From: Pseudomonas alloputida
GTDB lineage: Bacteria > Pseudomonadota > Gammaproteobacteria > Pseudomonadales > Pseudomonadaceae
Assembly (NCBI RefSeq): GCF_021283545.2
Contig: NZ_CP128540.1
Location: 4,623,501-4,687,500 of the forward strand
Reading direction: 5' to 3'
DNA: 64,000 bases
Shown: piece by piece, positions 44,643 through 53,685 of the stretch
How positions within the stretch are numbered: position 1 is the stretch's first letter
How the letters are laid out: every line of letters starts with the position of its first letter
The notes under the pieces: generated by a model
What the model saw: the letters and a program-made list of their open reading frames with translations, nothing else
What the model was told of the DNA's origin: nothing
Database searches by the model: none
Program-made: the position numbers and the translations under genes

Positions 44643-45596
44643 ATGAGCCCCGATACCCTGACCGACCAATTGAGCCTGTTCCTCGATGTGCTGGAAACCG
44701 GCAGCTTTTCTGCCGCCGCCCGTCGCCACCCGCTGACCCCGTCTGCGGTAGCACGGCGCATCGACAACCTGGAAAGCGCCGTCGGCAGCCGCCTGTTCAC
44801 CCGCAGCACCCACGCAGTGCGGGCCACGCCTGCAGGCAACGCCTTTGCCGAGCGGGCCAGGCGCATCATCGAGGAGTTGCGCCTGGCCCGGGCTGAAGCG
44901 GTGTCACTGAGCAATGCCCCGGAAGGCCTGATCCGCATCGACGCCCCTGCCGCGTTTGGCCGCCGCCACCTGGCCCCGGCCATTGCCGACTTCCTGGTGG
45001 CCTACCCGGGACTGGACGTGCAACTGCGGTTGATCGACAGCTTTGTCGACCTGCAGGGCAGCCACCTGGGCGAGGTCGACCTGGTGCTGCGCGCCGGCCC
45101 CTTGGCCGACACCCGCCTGGTCGCCACGCCGCTCGCCTACATGGTGCGCATCGCCTGCGCCAGCCCCGCCTACCTGGCCAGCCGCGGCATCCCCACCTGC
45201 CCCAGCGAACTGCCCGGGCATGACGGGCTGGACTGGGATGGCCTGGCGCCGCCGTTCGCCTGGCGCTTCAGTGTGGCCGGGCAAACCCGCCTGTACCGCC
45301 CCGCGCGCATGCGCATGGCCGCCAACAACGCCGAAACCCTGCTGTTCGGCGCCCTCGCCGGCCTGGGTATAGCCCACCTTCCCACTTGGCTGATCAGTGA
45401 ATACCTGCTGCGCGGCGAGCTGATCCCGTTGTTCTGCGACGGCGGCTTGCCTGAAGCTGAGACCAGCGGCATTTACGCGCTACGCCTGGCACATGAAACG
45501 AACTCTCGCAGCCGTTTGCTGCTCGAATTCCTCAAGAGCCGCTTCAGCCCGATTCCACCCTGGGACCTGGCCTTGCGCAGTGAATTGCGCGATTAA
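44643..45596 (+). CDS. LysR-family regulator next to tauE/safE
   Basis: The ATG at 44643 gives 317 aa. The N-terminal HTH (LSLFLDVLETGSFSAAARRHPLTPSAVARRIDNLES) is of the subgroup with a proline-containing 'LTPSAVARRI' recognition helix, and the C-terminal half is a LysR substrate-binding fold. The last codons and stop overlap a palindrome proposed as the OhrR operator (45586-45604). The divergent permease gene is the likely target. Confidence 0.9.
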   Translation: MSPDTLTDQLSLFLDVLETGSFSAAARRHPLTPSAVARRIDNLESAVGSRLFTRSTHAVRATPAGNAFAERARRIIEELRLARAEAVSLSNAPEGLIRIDAPAAFGRRHLAPAIADFLVAYPGLDVQLRLIDSFVDLQGSHLGEVDLVLRAGPLADTRLVATPLAYMVRIACASPAYLASRGIPTCPSELPGHDGLDWDGLAPPFAWRFSVAGQTRLYRPARMRMAANNAETLLFGALAGLGIAHLPTWLISEYLLRGELIPLFCDGGLPEAETSGIYALRLAHETNSRSRLLLEFLKSRFSPIPPWDLALRSELRD

Positions 45597-45604
45597 TTCG
45601 CGCA
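45586..45604. promoter_or_regulatory. Candidate OhrR operator upstream of ohrR
   Basis: TGCGCGATTAATTCGCGCA has perfect 7-bp arms (TGCGCGA / TCGCGCA) around an AT-rich centre and lies 50 nt before ohrR. A related GC-flanked AT-rich site lies before ohr. It overlaps the stop of the preceding lysR gene. Confidence 0.5.
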
Positions 45605-45654
45605 CTGATGATCAGCGTGCCAGAATTTTCCATTGATGACTTTCAAGGACCTGC

Positions 45655-46110
45655 ATGAACGCCGACACCCAAGCCTCCTGTGACGAGCTGCTGCTGGACA
45701 ACCAGGTCTGTTTCGCCCTGCACTCCACCTCGTTGCTGATGACCAAGGTCTACAAGCCACTGCTGCAGGCGCTGGGCCTGACCTACCCGCAATACCTTGC
45801 CATGCTCGTACTCTGGGAGCGTGACGGCCTGACCGTGGGCGAAATCAGCCAGCACCTGCTGACCGACCCGGGCTCGCTGACCCCGCTGCTCAAGCGCCTG
45901 GAAAGCGAAGGCCTGTTGCAGCGTAACCGCAGCCGCGAAGATGAACGGGTAGTGATGGTACAGCTGACCGACAAAGGCCGCGCCCTGCAACAGCAGGCCA
46001 AAGAGGTGCCGCCGTGCATTCTCAAGGCCAGCGGGCGGAGCCTTGAGCAGTTGCAGCAACTGCAAGCCGACCTGCTGAACCTGCGCGAAAACCTGCAGAA
46101 AAACCTCTGA
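45655..46110 (+). CDS. ohrR: MarR-family organic-hydroperoxide sensor OhrR
   Basis: The 151-aa protein has the OhrR-type N-terminus LLLDNQVCFALHSTSLLMTKVYKPLL, in which Cys19 is the peroxide-reactive cysteine, followed by the winged helix (LTVGEISQHLLTDPGSLTPLLKRLESEGLLQRNRSREDERVV). OhrR represses ohr until the cysteine is oxidised by organic hydroperoxides. Its position 140 nt upstream of ohr in the same direction supports the assignment over other MarR subtypes such as OspR. Confidence 0.92.
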   Translation: MNADTQASCDELLLDNQVCFALHSTSLLMTKVYKPLLQALGLTYPQYLAMLVLWERDGLTVGEISQHLLTDPGSLTPLLKRLESEGLLQRNRSREDERVVMVQLTDKGRALQQQAKEVPPCILKASGRSLEQLQQLQADLLNLRENLQKNL

Positions 46111-46158
46111 GCGCTATGCTGTGAAATGGCCGTTCCGATGAACGGCGATGATTTATCT

Positions 46159-46186
46159 TGCGCACTAACTAATTGCGCGCTAATTT
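46159..46186. promoter_or_regulatory. Candidate OhrR operator upstream of ohr
   Basis: TTGCGCACTAACTAATTGCG followed by CGCTAATT contains facing GCGCA / TGCGC arms and AT-rich centres similar to the site before ohrR. It lies about 65-90 nt upstream of the ohr ATG. Confidence 0.4.
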
Positions 46187-46250
46187 AAATCCCACACCAA
46201 CCCCCGCCCTCCTGCAAACGGGAGCGCACAGCACATTAGCGAGGCTCAAG

Positions 46251-46679
46251 ATGCAAAAGGTCACTCCGCTGTACATCGCAGAAGCAACCTCCACCGGTGG
46301 GCGCGACGGCAAATCCCGCTCCAGCGACGGCAAGCTGGAAGTCAAGCTCAGCACCCCCAAAGAGCTGGGCGGCGCGGGCGGTGATGGCACCAACCCCGAG
46401 CAGATGTTCGCCGCCGGTTACTCGGCCTGCTTCATCGGCGCCTTGAAATTCGTGGCCGGGCAAGAGAAGAAAGCCCTGCCGGCAGATACCTCGATCACCG
46501 CCAAGGTGGGCATCGGCCAGATCCCGGGCGGTTTCGGCCTGGACATCGACCTGCACATCAACCTGCCGGGCCTGCCCCAGGCCGATGCCGAAGGGCTGGT
46601 GGAAAAGGCGCACCAGGTGTGCCCGTACTCCAATGCCACACGCGGTAATGTGGATGTGCGCCTGCACGTAACCGTCTAA
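46251..46679 (+). CDS. ohr: Organic hydroperoxide resistance protein Ohr
   Basis: The ATG at 46251 gives 142 aa, the usual Ohr length. The two catalytic cysteines are present: Cys60 in GYSACFIGAL and Cys124 in HQVCPYSNA, with the helper Arg in GGRDGKSRS. Ohr is a lipoyl-dependent thiol peroxidase that detoxifies fatty-acid and other organic hydroperoxides in the cytoplasm. A longer frame from 46173 covers the operator region and is not used. Confidence 0.96.
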   Translation: MQKVTPLYIAEATSTGGRDGKSRSSDGKLEVKLSTPKELGGAGGDGTNPEQMFAAGYSACFIGALKFVAGQEKKALPADTSITAKVGIGQIPGGFGLDIDLHINLPGLPQADAEGLVEKAHQVCPYSNATRGNVDVRLHVTV

Positions 46680-46748
46680 GGCGCAAAGGCTTGCGCGATC
46701 CCCTGTGGGAGCACAAGCACGCGCTGAGGATTGGGAAAACACAGGCAC

Positions 46749-46776
46749 AAAAAACCCGGCTTGCGCCGGGTTTTTT
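46749..46776. terminator. Bidirectional terminator between ohr and efp
   Basis: A tract, stem ACCCGGC / GCCGGGT and T tract between convergent genes. Confidence 0.9.
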
Positions 46777-46793
46777 GCGTCTCGCAAGAAGCA

Positions 46794-47363
46794 TTACTTC
46801 TTGGAGCGGCCTTTGAAGCTGTTGTCGCGAGTGTCGATGTCGATCCACTCGTCGATCTGGATGAAGTCGGCAACCGAGATCTCGGTACCGTTCGCCAGCT
46901 TGGCAGGCTTCATGACTTTGCCGGAGGTGTCACCGCGAGCAGCGTTCTCGGTGTAGACAACTTTACGGCTGATGGTGGTCGGCAGCTCAACCGACACCAG
47001 ACGGCCTTCGAAGAACACGGCTTCGCAGACGTCTTCCATGCCTTCTTCGATGTACGGCAGAACGGCTTCGATGTCCTCGGCGTTCAGCTCGTACATGGTG
47101 TAGTCGGTGGTGTCCATGAAGGTGTACTCGTCACCATTGATGAACGACAGGGTCGCTTCTTTGCGATCCAGGATCACGTCGTCCAGCTTGTCGTCCGCAC
47201 CGTATACGGTTTCGGTCTTGTAGCCGGTCAGCAGGTTCTTCAGCTTGGTCTTCATGATCGCGCTGTTACGGCCCGACTTGGTGAACTCAGCTTTTTGAAC
47301 CAGCCACGGGTCGTTGTCGATCCGCAGGACGGTACCGGGTTTCAGTTCTTTACCAGTTTTCAT
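46794..47363 (-). CDS. efp: Elongation factor P (arginine type)
   Basis: The 189-aa protein has the three beta-barrel domains of EF-P. The tip of domain I reads [13 protein letters not shown], so the modified residue is Arg32, not the lysine used by EpmA/B systems. Arg32 is rhamnosylated by EarP, encoded just upstream (48 nt). EF-P binds between the P and E sites of the ribosome and relieves stalling at polyproline stretches. This gene is followed by a strong terminator. Confidence 0.97.
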
Positions 47364-47411
47364 TACGAAGTATCCGAATCTGGATGGATTTATAAAAATC
47401 GAGGCCGCGTA

Positions 47412-48545
47412 TCATAGCGAATTTCGGTAAAAGTGTACTAGCGCTGTGGCAAGGTCCGGCTGAGCGGCCTGTCGCGCCCCCCAAAGGCGAGCATGCTGCT
47501 GCAGTTCCGGCCAATGCTGGCGGGCCGCCCGCCAGGCCTGGCCCATGTCGAAATCCATGTTCCAGGCACGCCACAGGCCCAACAGGGCTGCATCGGCATC
47601 GTCTGACAGGCCGCAGCGATAATGCGCGAGGAAAGCTTCGAGCTTTTCCCAATGGGCATTCTCGTCCTGCACATAGATGTGCCACAGCATCGGCTGCCCC
47701 GCCCACTGCGCACGCACGAACGAGTCTTCGCCACGCACGGCATTGAAATCACAGCTCCATAACAGCCGGTCGAAGTCGTCCTGGCTGACGAAAGGCAGCA
47801 CCTGAACGGTCAGCGCACCGCGGGTGCGCACATCACCCACGTGCAGCGGCCCCTCGCCCAACCACTGGCTGAGCCCCGCGACGACGCGCCCTTGCGGGAC
47901 CAACAGGTGGCAAGGCTGGTCAGCCGTGGCCAGGGCATCAAGCCAGTTGCCCAGCTGTGGGTTTTCATAGGCAAACAGCGAAATCAGCAGCGCACCCGGC
48001 ACTAGGTCTACACCAAGCCCCTGCAAAAAGGCACGGCGCGCCTCCGCCGACTGCTGGAACCCGTCACGCCGGGCCAGCAGCGAACCTTCGCGCAGCAAAC
48101 CACCCGTTTTGTCGGTAAAGCCCGGGAAGAAAAATACCTTGCGCAAACCGTTGGGCTGCGGCGAAGGCAACCCGTGGCAACCCTCCACCCAGTCCTCGGC
48201 ACTCAGGTACTCGAGGTTGAGCCAGAGCGGCGGCTGCGGGCGGGCACGCATGGCCTCGACATAGGCTGCGGGCAACTGGCAGGCGAATGCGCCGATCACC
48301 ACATCGGCCGGCGCCACCGGCAACCACGCTGCCGGCCAGTGGCGCACATCCACGCCGTGTTGCCACTGTTGCGCCGCCGTGGCGTCGGCGCCAGGGCACA
48401 TGGGCGTGAAAGCGTTGAGGTCATCCACCCACAGGCGCACCGCCAGGCCGTGCTCGGCCACCAACTGCCGGGCCAGGCGCCAAGTCACGCCAATATCGCC
48501 GTAGTTGTCGACGACGCTGCAGAAGATGTCCCAGGTGGCTTTCAT
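47412..48545 (-). CDS. earP: EF-P arginine rhamnosyltransferase EarP
   Basis: The 377-aa protein matches EarP in length and starts MKATWDIFCSVVDNYGDIGVTWRLARQL, which places Asp13 and Asp17 at the positions of the catalytic and structural aspartates described for P. putida EarP. The C-terminal nucleotide-sugar site has the motif FNAVRGEDSFVRAQWAG with the conserved Glu of RGEDS. It transfers rhamnose from dTDP-beta-L-rhamnose to Arg32 of EF-P as an inverting GT-B enzyme. It is co-oriented with efp, and the two probably form an operon. Confidence 0.96.
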   Translation of the reverse strand: MKATWDIFCSVVDNYGDIGVTWRLARQLVAEHGLAVRLWVDDLNAFTPMCPGADATAAQQWQHGVDVRHWPAAWLPVAPADVVIGAFACQLPAAYVEAMRARPQPPLWLNLEYLSAEDWVEGCHGLPSPQPNGLRKVFFFPGFTDKTGGLLREGSLLARRDGFQQSAEARRAFLQGLGVDLVPGALLISLFAYENPQLGNWLDALATADQPCHLLVPQGRVVAGLSQWLGEGPLHVGDVRTRGALTVQVLPFVSQDDFDRLLWSCDFNAVRGEDSFVRAQWAGQPMLWHIYVQDENAHWEKLEAFLAHYRCGLSDDADAALLGLWRAWNMDFDMGQAWRAARQHWPELQQHARLWGARQAAQPDLATALVHFYRNSL

Positions 48546-48674
48546 GCGCCCCTCCCGTGCGGGTGCAAAAACCGCGAATTCTGCGCATAAATTGGCGCTG
48601 ACAAAAGCACCTGCGCAGAAAAATGCCCAAGCGCATGCGACAATGCCCCCCTACCACGCTGCCAGGAGGCTGCC

Positions 48675-49073
48675 ATGCCGCGCCACCGTGAATTGAAGAT
48701 CACTCTCAAGCCGTTGCCGTTGATCATGTGCGTTGCCTTGGGCCTTTGGCTAGGCGCCATGGCCATTGCCGCGAGCCTGTGGCTGGCCCAGCAGTTGTGG
48801 CCACAGCAGGTGCAACCTCTGGCCCAGGTTGTAGCCCCGCATGCAGACCGCCCCGTTGCAACGCCTGCACCGGCCACTGCCCAGGATGCCCAGGCCGAGA
48901 TGTTCGAACGCTACAAGGACATCCTGCACAAACAGGAGCTGGAACAGGCCGCCGATGCCGCCCAAGGCAACCCGCGCAACCTCAACAGCCCCAAGTGCCA
49001 GTTCTGGCTGCAGCAAAACCGTACCGCGCCCACCGAAAAAAGCCAGGCCAACGTGCTGGAGTTCTGTTACTGA
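48675..49073 (+). CDS. Single-pass membrane protein of unknown function, 132 aa
   Basis: AGGAGG lies 6 nt before the ATG. Residues ~15-38 (LPLIMCVALGLWLGAMAIAASLWL) form one membrane segment with a short basic cytoplasmic N-terminus. An Ala/Pro-rich linker leads to a helical periplasmic part with two cysteines (SPKCQFW, LEFCY). It ends 2 nt before the GreA-like gene, so they form an operon. No family recognised. Confidence 0.75.
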   Translation: MPRHRELKITLKPLPLIMCVALGLWLGAMAIAASLWLAQQLWPQQVQPLAQVVAPHADRPVATPAPATAQDAQAEMFERYKDILHKQELEQAADAAQGNPRNLNSPKCQFWLQQNRTAPTEKSQANVLEFCY

Positions 49074-49075
49074 CC

Positions 49076-49546
49076 ATGGACAAGCCCCACCTGCTGGCGC
49101 TGATTGTCGCCACCCTCGAGCATGACCTGGACGTGCTGACCCGCGCGGCGCAAACCGCCTACGAGGCCGCCACCGCCGAAGAGAACATCGCCGAGAACAA
49201 GTACGACACGCTGGGCCTGGAGGCCTCGTACCTGGCCACCGGCCAGGCCCGCCGCAGTGCCGAGATCCGCCAGGCGCTGGTGATCTACCAGCAGTTGCTG
49301 CTGCGTGATTACGACCCGGCGCGCGGTGTGCAGGTAAGCAACCTGGTGACCCTGGAAAATGAAGATGGCGGGCAGCGCAGGCTGTTTCTCGGGCCTGAGG
49401 CAGCGGGGTTGAAGATTGGCGAGGGTGACGGGCTGGTGACGGTGATTACCCCACGATCGCCGCTGGGGCAGCAACTGCTGGGCAAGCGGGTGGATGACGA
49501 GGTGCACCTGGGCGCACAGGTATCGTTCATTGTCGATGTTGTCTGA
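49076..49546 (+). CDS. GreA/GreB-type C-terminal domain protein
   Basis: The 156-aa protein starts at 49076. An N-terminal helical part (ATLEHDLDVLTRAAQTAYEAATAEENIAENKYDTLGLEASYLATGQARR) resembles the coiled coil of Gre factors, with the E-N-K-Y-D-T sequence of the GreA 'RPE(N)xDY' region. The C-terminal half has the FKBP-like fold (VTLENEDGGQRRLFLGPEAAG; ITPRSPLGQQLLGKRVDDEV). It is shorter at the tip than true GreA, so transcript-cleavage activity is uncertain; a regulatory role at RNA polymerase is possible. Confidence 0.75.
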   Translation: MDKPHLLALIVATLEHDLDVLTRAAQTAYEAATAEENIAENKYDTLGLEASYLATGQARRSAEIRQALVIYQQLLLRDYDPARGVQVSNLVTLENEDGGQRRLFLGPEAAGLKIGEGDGLVTVITPRSPLGQQLLGKRVDDEVHLGAQVSFIVDVV

Positions 49547-49552
49547 ACCGGC

Positions 49553-49652
49553 CTCTTCGCGGGCCCGCCCGCTCCCACAAGGACCCCACTGTCTTCAGGG
49601 CTGTGATATCCCTGTGGGTGCGGGCGGGCCCGCGAAAAGGCCGGCACAGGCA
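49553..49652. repeat. Inverted REP pair
   Basis: Two facing REP arms (CCGGCCTCTTCGCGGGCCCG and its complement near 49622-49650) bracket a ~40-nt loop between convergent genes. Confidence 0.75.
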
Positions 49653-49660
49653 ATAATTCT

Positions 49661-50599
49661 CTAAAGGGCCTGCAGGGCATCGAACCGCCCCGCCAGCCCC
49701 TGCTCGGCAAACTGCTCCACCACAAAATCGATGAACGCCCGGGTCTTGCCCGGCAACAGCTTGTGCTCGGCGAAATACAGGCTGATATGCCCATCGTCCA
49801 CATACCAGTCCGGCAACACCCGCAGCAGCCGCCCGGCCAGCAAGTAGGGCACGGCAAACGGCAGGCTCACCAGGGCAATGCCCAGCCCCTGCTCGGCCAC
49901 CGCGCACGCCGCGTCCGAATCGCTCATGGTCATCGCCTGGCGCAATTGCAGCGGCTGTTGCGCCTGCCAACGGCTGGTCAACGGCCACGAGCGCACCCGC
50001 CCGGTCTGCGGTGACCGCACCAGGATGCCGTCATGGCGTTGCAGCGCCTGCGGGTCTTCTATCGACGCGTGCCGCTGCAGATAGGCCGGCGCCGCCACCA
50101 ACACCCGGTGCGCCGGGGTCAGCTTGCGCGCCACCACCCCCGGCGGCAGTTCGAAACCACCGCCAATCGCTGCATCGAAGCCCTGGCCGATCAGGTCGAC
50201 CTGGCGGTTGTCGAAATGCCAATCCGGGGTAATCGCTGGGTATCGGCGCAAGAATTCCCCCAGCAACGGCAGCACATACAAACGCCCGAACACCGTGCCC
50301 ATGCTCACCCGTAACGACCCAGCCGGCTGGCCTTCTGCACTGGCCAGGTTGGCCACGGCGTACTGAATGGTGCGAAAGCTGTCACTGACCTCGCCGAGAA
50401 AACGCTGCCCCGCTTCGGTCAAGGTCAGCTTGCGGGTACTACGCTGGAACAACCGCACACCCAGTCGCGCTTCCAGCTGCGCAACGTGCTTGCCCACGGC
50501 AGCCGGGGTAAGGCTCAGGCGCCTGGCGGCTTCGGCAAAACTGCCGACCTCGGCACTGCGGATGAAGCATTCCAACGCGCTGAATGATTCCATGGCCAT
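49661..50599 (-). CDS. LysR-family regulator divergent from an SDR gene
   Basis: The frame from MAMESFSALECFIRSAEVGSF at 50599 gives 312 aa; a second ATG (MESF) 6 nt on is equally possible. The HTH (FAEAARRLSLTPAAVGKHVAQLEARLGVRLFQRSTR) and substrate-binding domain are complete. It belongs to the group with the 'LTPAAVGKHV' helix, often found beside divergent dehydrogenase genes. The 118-nt gap to the SDR gene holds an AT-rich stretch with ATTAGCAACCAAAGG and TGATAGTGATTACCATCTTATCA, the latter partly palindromic and a possible operator. Confidence 0.88.
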   Translation of the reverse strand: MAMESFSALECFIRSAEVGSFAEAARRLSLTPAAVGKHVAQLEARLGVRLFQRSTRKLTLTEAGQRFLGEVSDSFRTIQYAVANLASAEGQPAGSLRVSMGTVFGRLYVLPLLGEFLRRYPAITPDWHFDNRQVDLIGQGFDAAIGGGFELPPGVVARKLTPAHRVLVAAPAYLQRHASIEDPQALQRHDGILVRSPQTGRVRSWPLTSRWQAQQPLQLRQAMTMSDSDAACAVAEQGLGIALVSLPFAVPYLLAGRLLRVLPDWYVDDGHISLYFAEHKLLPGKTRAFIDFVVEQFAEQGLAGRFDALQAL

Positions 50600-50717
50600 G
50601 ATTAGCAACCAAAGGTTTACTCTGCTGATAGTGATTACCATCTTATCAGTAGGCAATCGAGCGCCGATACTGTGCCCATCCAAGGCATTTCGGCCTGGCT
50701 TCCAGCAGGAGAACAGC

Positions 50718-51467
50718 ATGTCCAAGCAACTTACACTCGAAGGCAAAGTGGCCCTGGTTCAGGGCGGTTCCCGAGGCATTGGCGCAGCTATCGTAAGGCG
50801 CCTGGCCCGCGAAGGCGCGCAAGTGGCCTTCACCTATGTCAGCTCTGCCGGCCCGGCTGAAGAACTGGCTCGGGAAATTACCGAGAACGGCGGCAAAGCC
50901 TTGGCCCTGCGGGCTGACAGCGCTGATGCCGCGGCCGTGCAGCTGGCGGTTGATGACACCGAGAAAGCCTTGGGCCGGCTGGATATCCTGGTCAACAACG
51001 CCGGTGTGCTGGCAGTGGCCCCAGTGACAGAGTTCGACCTGGCCGACTTCGATCATATGCTGGCCGTGAACGTACGCAGCGTGTTCGTCGCCAGCCAGGC
51101 CGCGGCACGCTATATGGGCCAGGGCGGTCGTATCATCAACATTGGCAGCACCAACGCCGAGCGCATGCCGTTTGCCGGTGGTGCACCGTACGCCATGAGC
51201 AAGTCGGCACTGGTTGGTCTGACCCGCGGCATGGCACGCGACCTCGGGCCGCAGGGCATTACCGTGAACAACGTGCAGCCCGGCCCGGTGGACACCGACA
51301 TGAACCCGGCCAGTGGCGAGTTTGCCGAGAGCCTGATTCCGCTGATGGCCATTGGGCGATATGGCGAGCCGGAGGAGATTGCCAGCTTCGTGGCTTACCT
51401 GGCAGGGCCTGAAGCCGGGTATATCACCGGGGCCAGCCTGACTGTAGATGGTGGGTTTGCAGCCTGA
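50718..51467 (+). CDS. Short-chain dehydrogenase/reductase
   Basis: The ATG at 50718 has AGGAG 6 nt upstream; 249 aa is normal for a classical SDR. Motifs: NAD(P)-binding GGSRGIGAA (residues 16-24), LVNNAGV, IINIGST (catalytic Ser region), Y-A-M-S-K catalytic dyad (APYAMSKSAL), and PGPVDTDMNP. It resembles FabG-like ketoreductases of uncertain substrate. The divergent LysR regulator probably induces it. Confidence 0.92.
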   Translation: MSKQLTLEGKVALVQGGSRGIGAAIVRRLAREGAQVAFTYVSSAGPAEELAREITENGGKALALRADSADAAAVQLAVDDTEKALGRLDILVNNAGVLAVAPVTEFDLADFDHMLAVNVRSVFVASQAAARYMGQGGRIINIGSTNAERMPFAGGAPYAMSKSALVGLTRGMARDLGPQGITVNNVQPGPVDTDMNPASGEFAESLIPLMAIGRYGEPEEIASFVAYLAGPEAGYITGASLTVDGGFAA

Positions 51468-51512
51468 TTGAACGCTTGCCTGTGCCGCGAAAAGGCCGGC
51501 ACAGGCTTAGCC

Positions 51513-52391
51513 TTACTTTGCCCCCAGGCACTGCTCCATCACGTCCAGAAAAGCCCGGGCAGCCGGTGTGGGGCTGGACGACCACACCGCATACAAGTGC
51601 CGCACCGGCGCATCCACCAACCGCGCCACGGCTACACCTTCGATGCCTTGAGCCACCCGCTCGGGCACCAGGCCGACGGCCATGCCCCGCTGCACGAATT
51701 TCTCCACCAGACGAACATGCCCGATCTCGAACTGCACCCTGCGCTGCAACCCCACCGCCTGAAACGCCTCGTCAGTCTGTCGTCGCGCCCCGGTGCCTTC
51801 GGGGAAGTCCACCAACACTTCGCCTGCCAGGTCAGCCAGCGCCAGCTGTGCCCTGCCCGCCAGGCGATGCCCCAACGGCAACACCGCCACCAGTTCTTCC
51901 CTGGCCAGCAACCGATGCTGCACTCCCTGCACTACTTCGCCCTGCCACAGCCCGATAAAGCCGACGTCCAGGCGCCGCTCGAGTACGTCAGCGATCAGCA
52001 ATTCGCTCTTGGCCGTGAGCCAGCGCACATCCACATCCGGGAAACGACCGTGAAACACCGCCAACAGATCGACCAGGTCCAGCGCGGTGAGCGAGCTGAT
52101 TTCACCTATCGCCAGCCGCCCGCGCACCTGGCCGCAGGCCGCCGCCACGTCATCGGCAATGCGCCGGGCCGCCTCCACCGCGGGCCGCGCGCTGAGCACA
52201 AAGGCTTCCCCCGCAGGGGTCAGGCGTACCCGCCGCGAACTACGCTCGAACAGGCTCACCCCCAGCTGCGCCTCCAGCCGCGCCACTTGATGGCTAAGGG
52301 CCGACTGCACCACATGGCAGCGCTCCGCCGCGCGGGTAAAACTGCCGGTGTCGGCCACGGCAAGGGCATATTCGAGCTGCTTGAGGTTCAT
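51513..52391 (-). CDS. LysR-family regulator divergent from an MFS gene
   Basis: The start at 52391 (MNLKQLEYALAVADTGSFTRAAERCHVVQSALSHQVARLEAQLG) gives 292 aa with a complete HTH and effector domain. The recognition helix 'VVQSALSHQVARLE' is typical of a large LysR subgroup next to efflux genes. The intergenic 106 nt to the MFS gene contain ACTATACATTGGTGTCATGC, an AT-rich stretch that could hold both promoters. Confidence 0.9.
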   Translation of the reverse strand: MNLKQLEYALAVADTGSFTRAAERCHVVQSALSHQVARLEAQLGVSLFERSSRRVRLTPAGEAFVLSARPAVEAARRIADDVAAACGQVRGRLAIGEISSLTALDLVDLLAVFHGRFPDVDVRWLTAKSELLIADVLERRLDVGFIGLWQGEVVQGVQHRLLAREELVAVLPLGHRLAGRAQLALADLAGEVLVDFPEGTGARRQTDEAFQAVGLQRRVQFEIGHVRLVEKFVQRGMAVGLVPERVAQGIEGVAVARLVDAPVRHLYAVWSSSPTPAARAFLDVMEQCLGAK

Positions 52392-52497
52392 CGATCTATC
52401 TGCTTTCAAGATGAATAGGCTGAAAACTATACATTGGTGTCATGCCTGACACTTACTGATAATCATCACTACACACCACTGCCCCCACGAGAATTGC

Positions 52498-53685
52498 ATG
52501 CACACCCCCACTCTCAGCCGCGCCTTGATCCTGCTGATGGCCACCGCCACAGGCCTGGCCGTGGCCAGCAACTATTACGCCCAACCACTGCTGCACAGCA
52601 TCGCCCAGCAGTTTGGCTTGAGCACCGCCAGCGCCGGCAGCATCGTGATTGCCGCGCAACTCAGCTATGGCGCCGGCCTGTTGCTGCTGGCACCGCTGGG
52701 CGACCTGTTCGAGCAGCGCCGGCTGATTACCATGATGACCGTTGTCTCCACCCTGGGCCTGGTCATCAGCGCCTGTGCACCCAGCCTGCCCTGGCTGCTG
52801 CTCGGCACGGCGCTGACCGGGCTGTTCTCGGTGGTGGCACAGATCCTCGTGCCGATGGCAGCGACCCTGAGTGAGCCCCATCAGCGTGGGCGCGCGGTCG
52901 GCACACTGATGAGCGGCCTGCTGCTGGGCATCCTGCTGGCGCGTACTGCTGCCGGCTTCATGGCCGAGCTGGGTGGCTGGCGCAGTATCTACGTGCTGGC
53001 CGCCGCGCTGATGGCACTTACCGCGCTGGCGCTATACCGCAGCCTGCCGCAGCACCACAGCCACGCCGGGCTGAAATATCCTGCACTGATCGGCTCCGTG
53101 TTCCGCCTGTTCATCGAAGAACCCGTGCTGCGCCTGCGCTCGCTGCTCGGTCTGTTGGCATTCAGCCTGTTCGCCCTGTTCTGGACACCCCTGGCGTTTC
53201 TGCTGGCGAATGGCCCCTATCACTATTCGGATGCGGTGATCGGCCTGTTCGGCCTGGCCGGTGCGGCGGGTGCGTTGTCGGCCAACTGGGCCGGACGCCT
53301 GGCGGACCGTGGCAAGGGGTCGCTGGGCACCACCGTGGGCCTGGTGGTGTTGCTGCTGTCGTGGGTGCCGCTGGGGTTTGCCGAACAGTCGCTGCTCGCC
53401 TTGCTGCTGGGCGTGCTGATGCTCGACCTGGCGGTACAACTGGTGCATGTGAGCAACCAGAACGCGGTGATCGCCCTGCGGCCCGAGGCACGCACGCGGC
53501 TGAATGCCGGTTATATCACCTGCTACTTCATTGGCGGGGCGCTTGGGTCGTTGCTGGGCACACAGCTGTTCCAGCGCCAGGGCTGGATGGGGATTGTGGT
53601 GGCCGGGCTGGTGATTGGCGGGCTGGGATTGCTGGTGTGGGGCCTGGCCGAGCGTAAGCGCAAGAACACCTTGCAGGTGGCCTGA
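52498..53685 (+). CDS. MFS transporter (drug/metabolite exporter type)
   Basis: The 395-aa protein has about 12 hydrophobic segments. The N-terminal half shows SNYYAQPLLHSIAQQFGLS, typical of the YnfM/'inner membrane transport' branch, and the loop 2-3 motif A variant LLLAPLGDLFEQRRLI. It acts at the inner membrane and probably exports a small molecule. The divergent LysR gene is the likely regulator. Substrate unknown. Confidence 0.9.
   Translation: MHTPTLSRALILLMATATGLAVASNYYAQPLLHSIAQQFGLSTASAGSIVIAAQLSYGAGLLLLAPLGDLFEQRRLITMMTVVSTLGLVISACAPSLPWLLLGTALTGLFSVVAQILVPMAATLSEPHQRGRAVGTLMSGLLLGILLARTAAGFMAELGGWRSIYVLAAALMALTALALYRSLPQHHSHAGLKYPALIGSVFRLFIEEPVLRLRSLLGLLAFSLFALFWTPLAFLLANGPYHYSDAVIGLFGLAGAAGALSANWAGRLADRGKGSLGTTVGLVVLLLSWVPLGFAEQSLLALLLGVLMLDLAVQLVHVSNQNAVIALRPEARTRLNAGYITCYFIGGALGSLLGTQLFQRQGWMGIVVAGLVIGGLGLLVWGLAERKRKNTLQVA

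Noticed and set aside
45655..46110. Assignment of the MarR protein as OspR
   Set aside because: OspR lies beside gpx in P. aeruginosa; here the gene precedes ohr and has the OhrR N-terminal cysteine, so OhrR is preferred.
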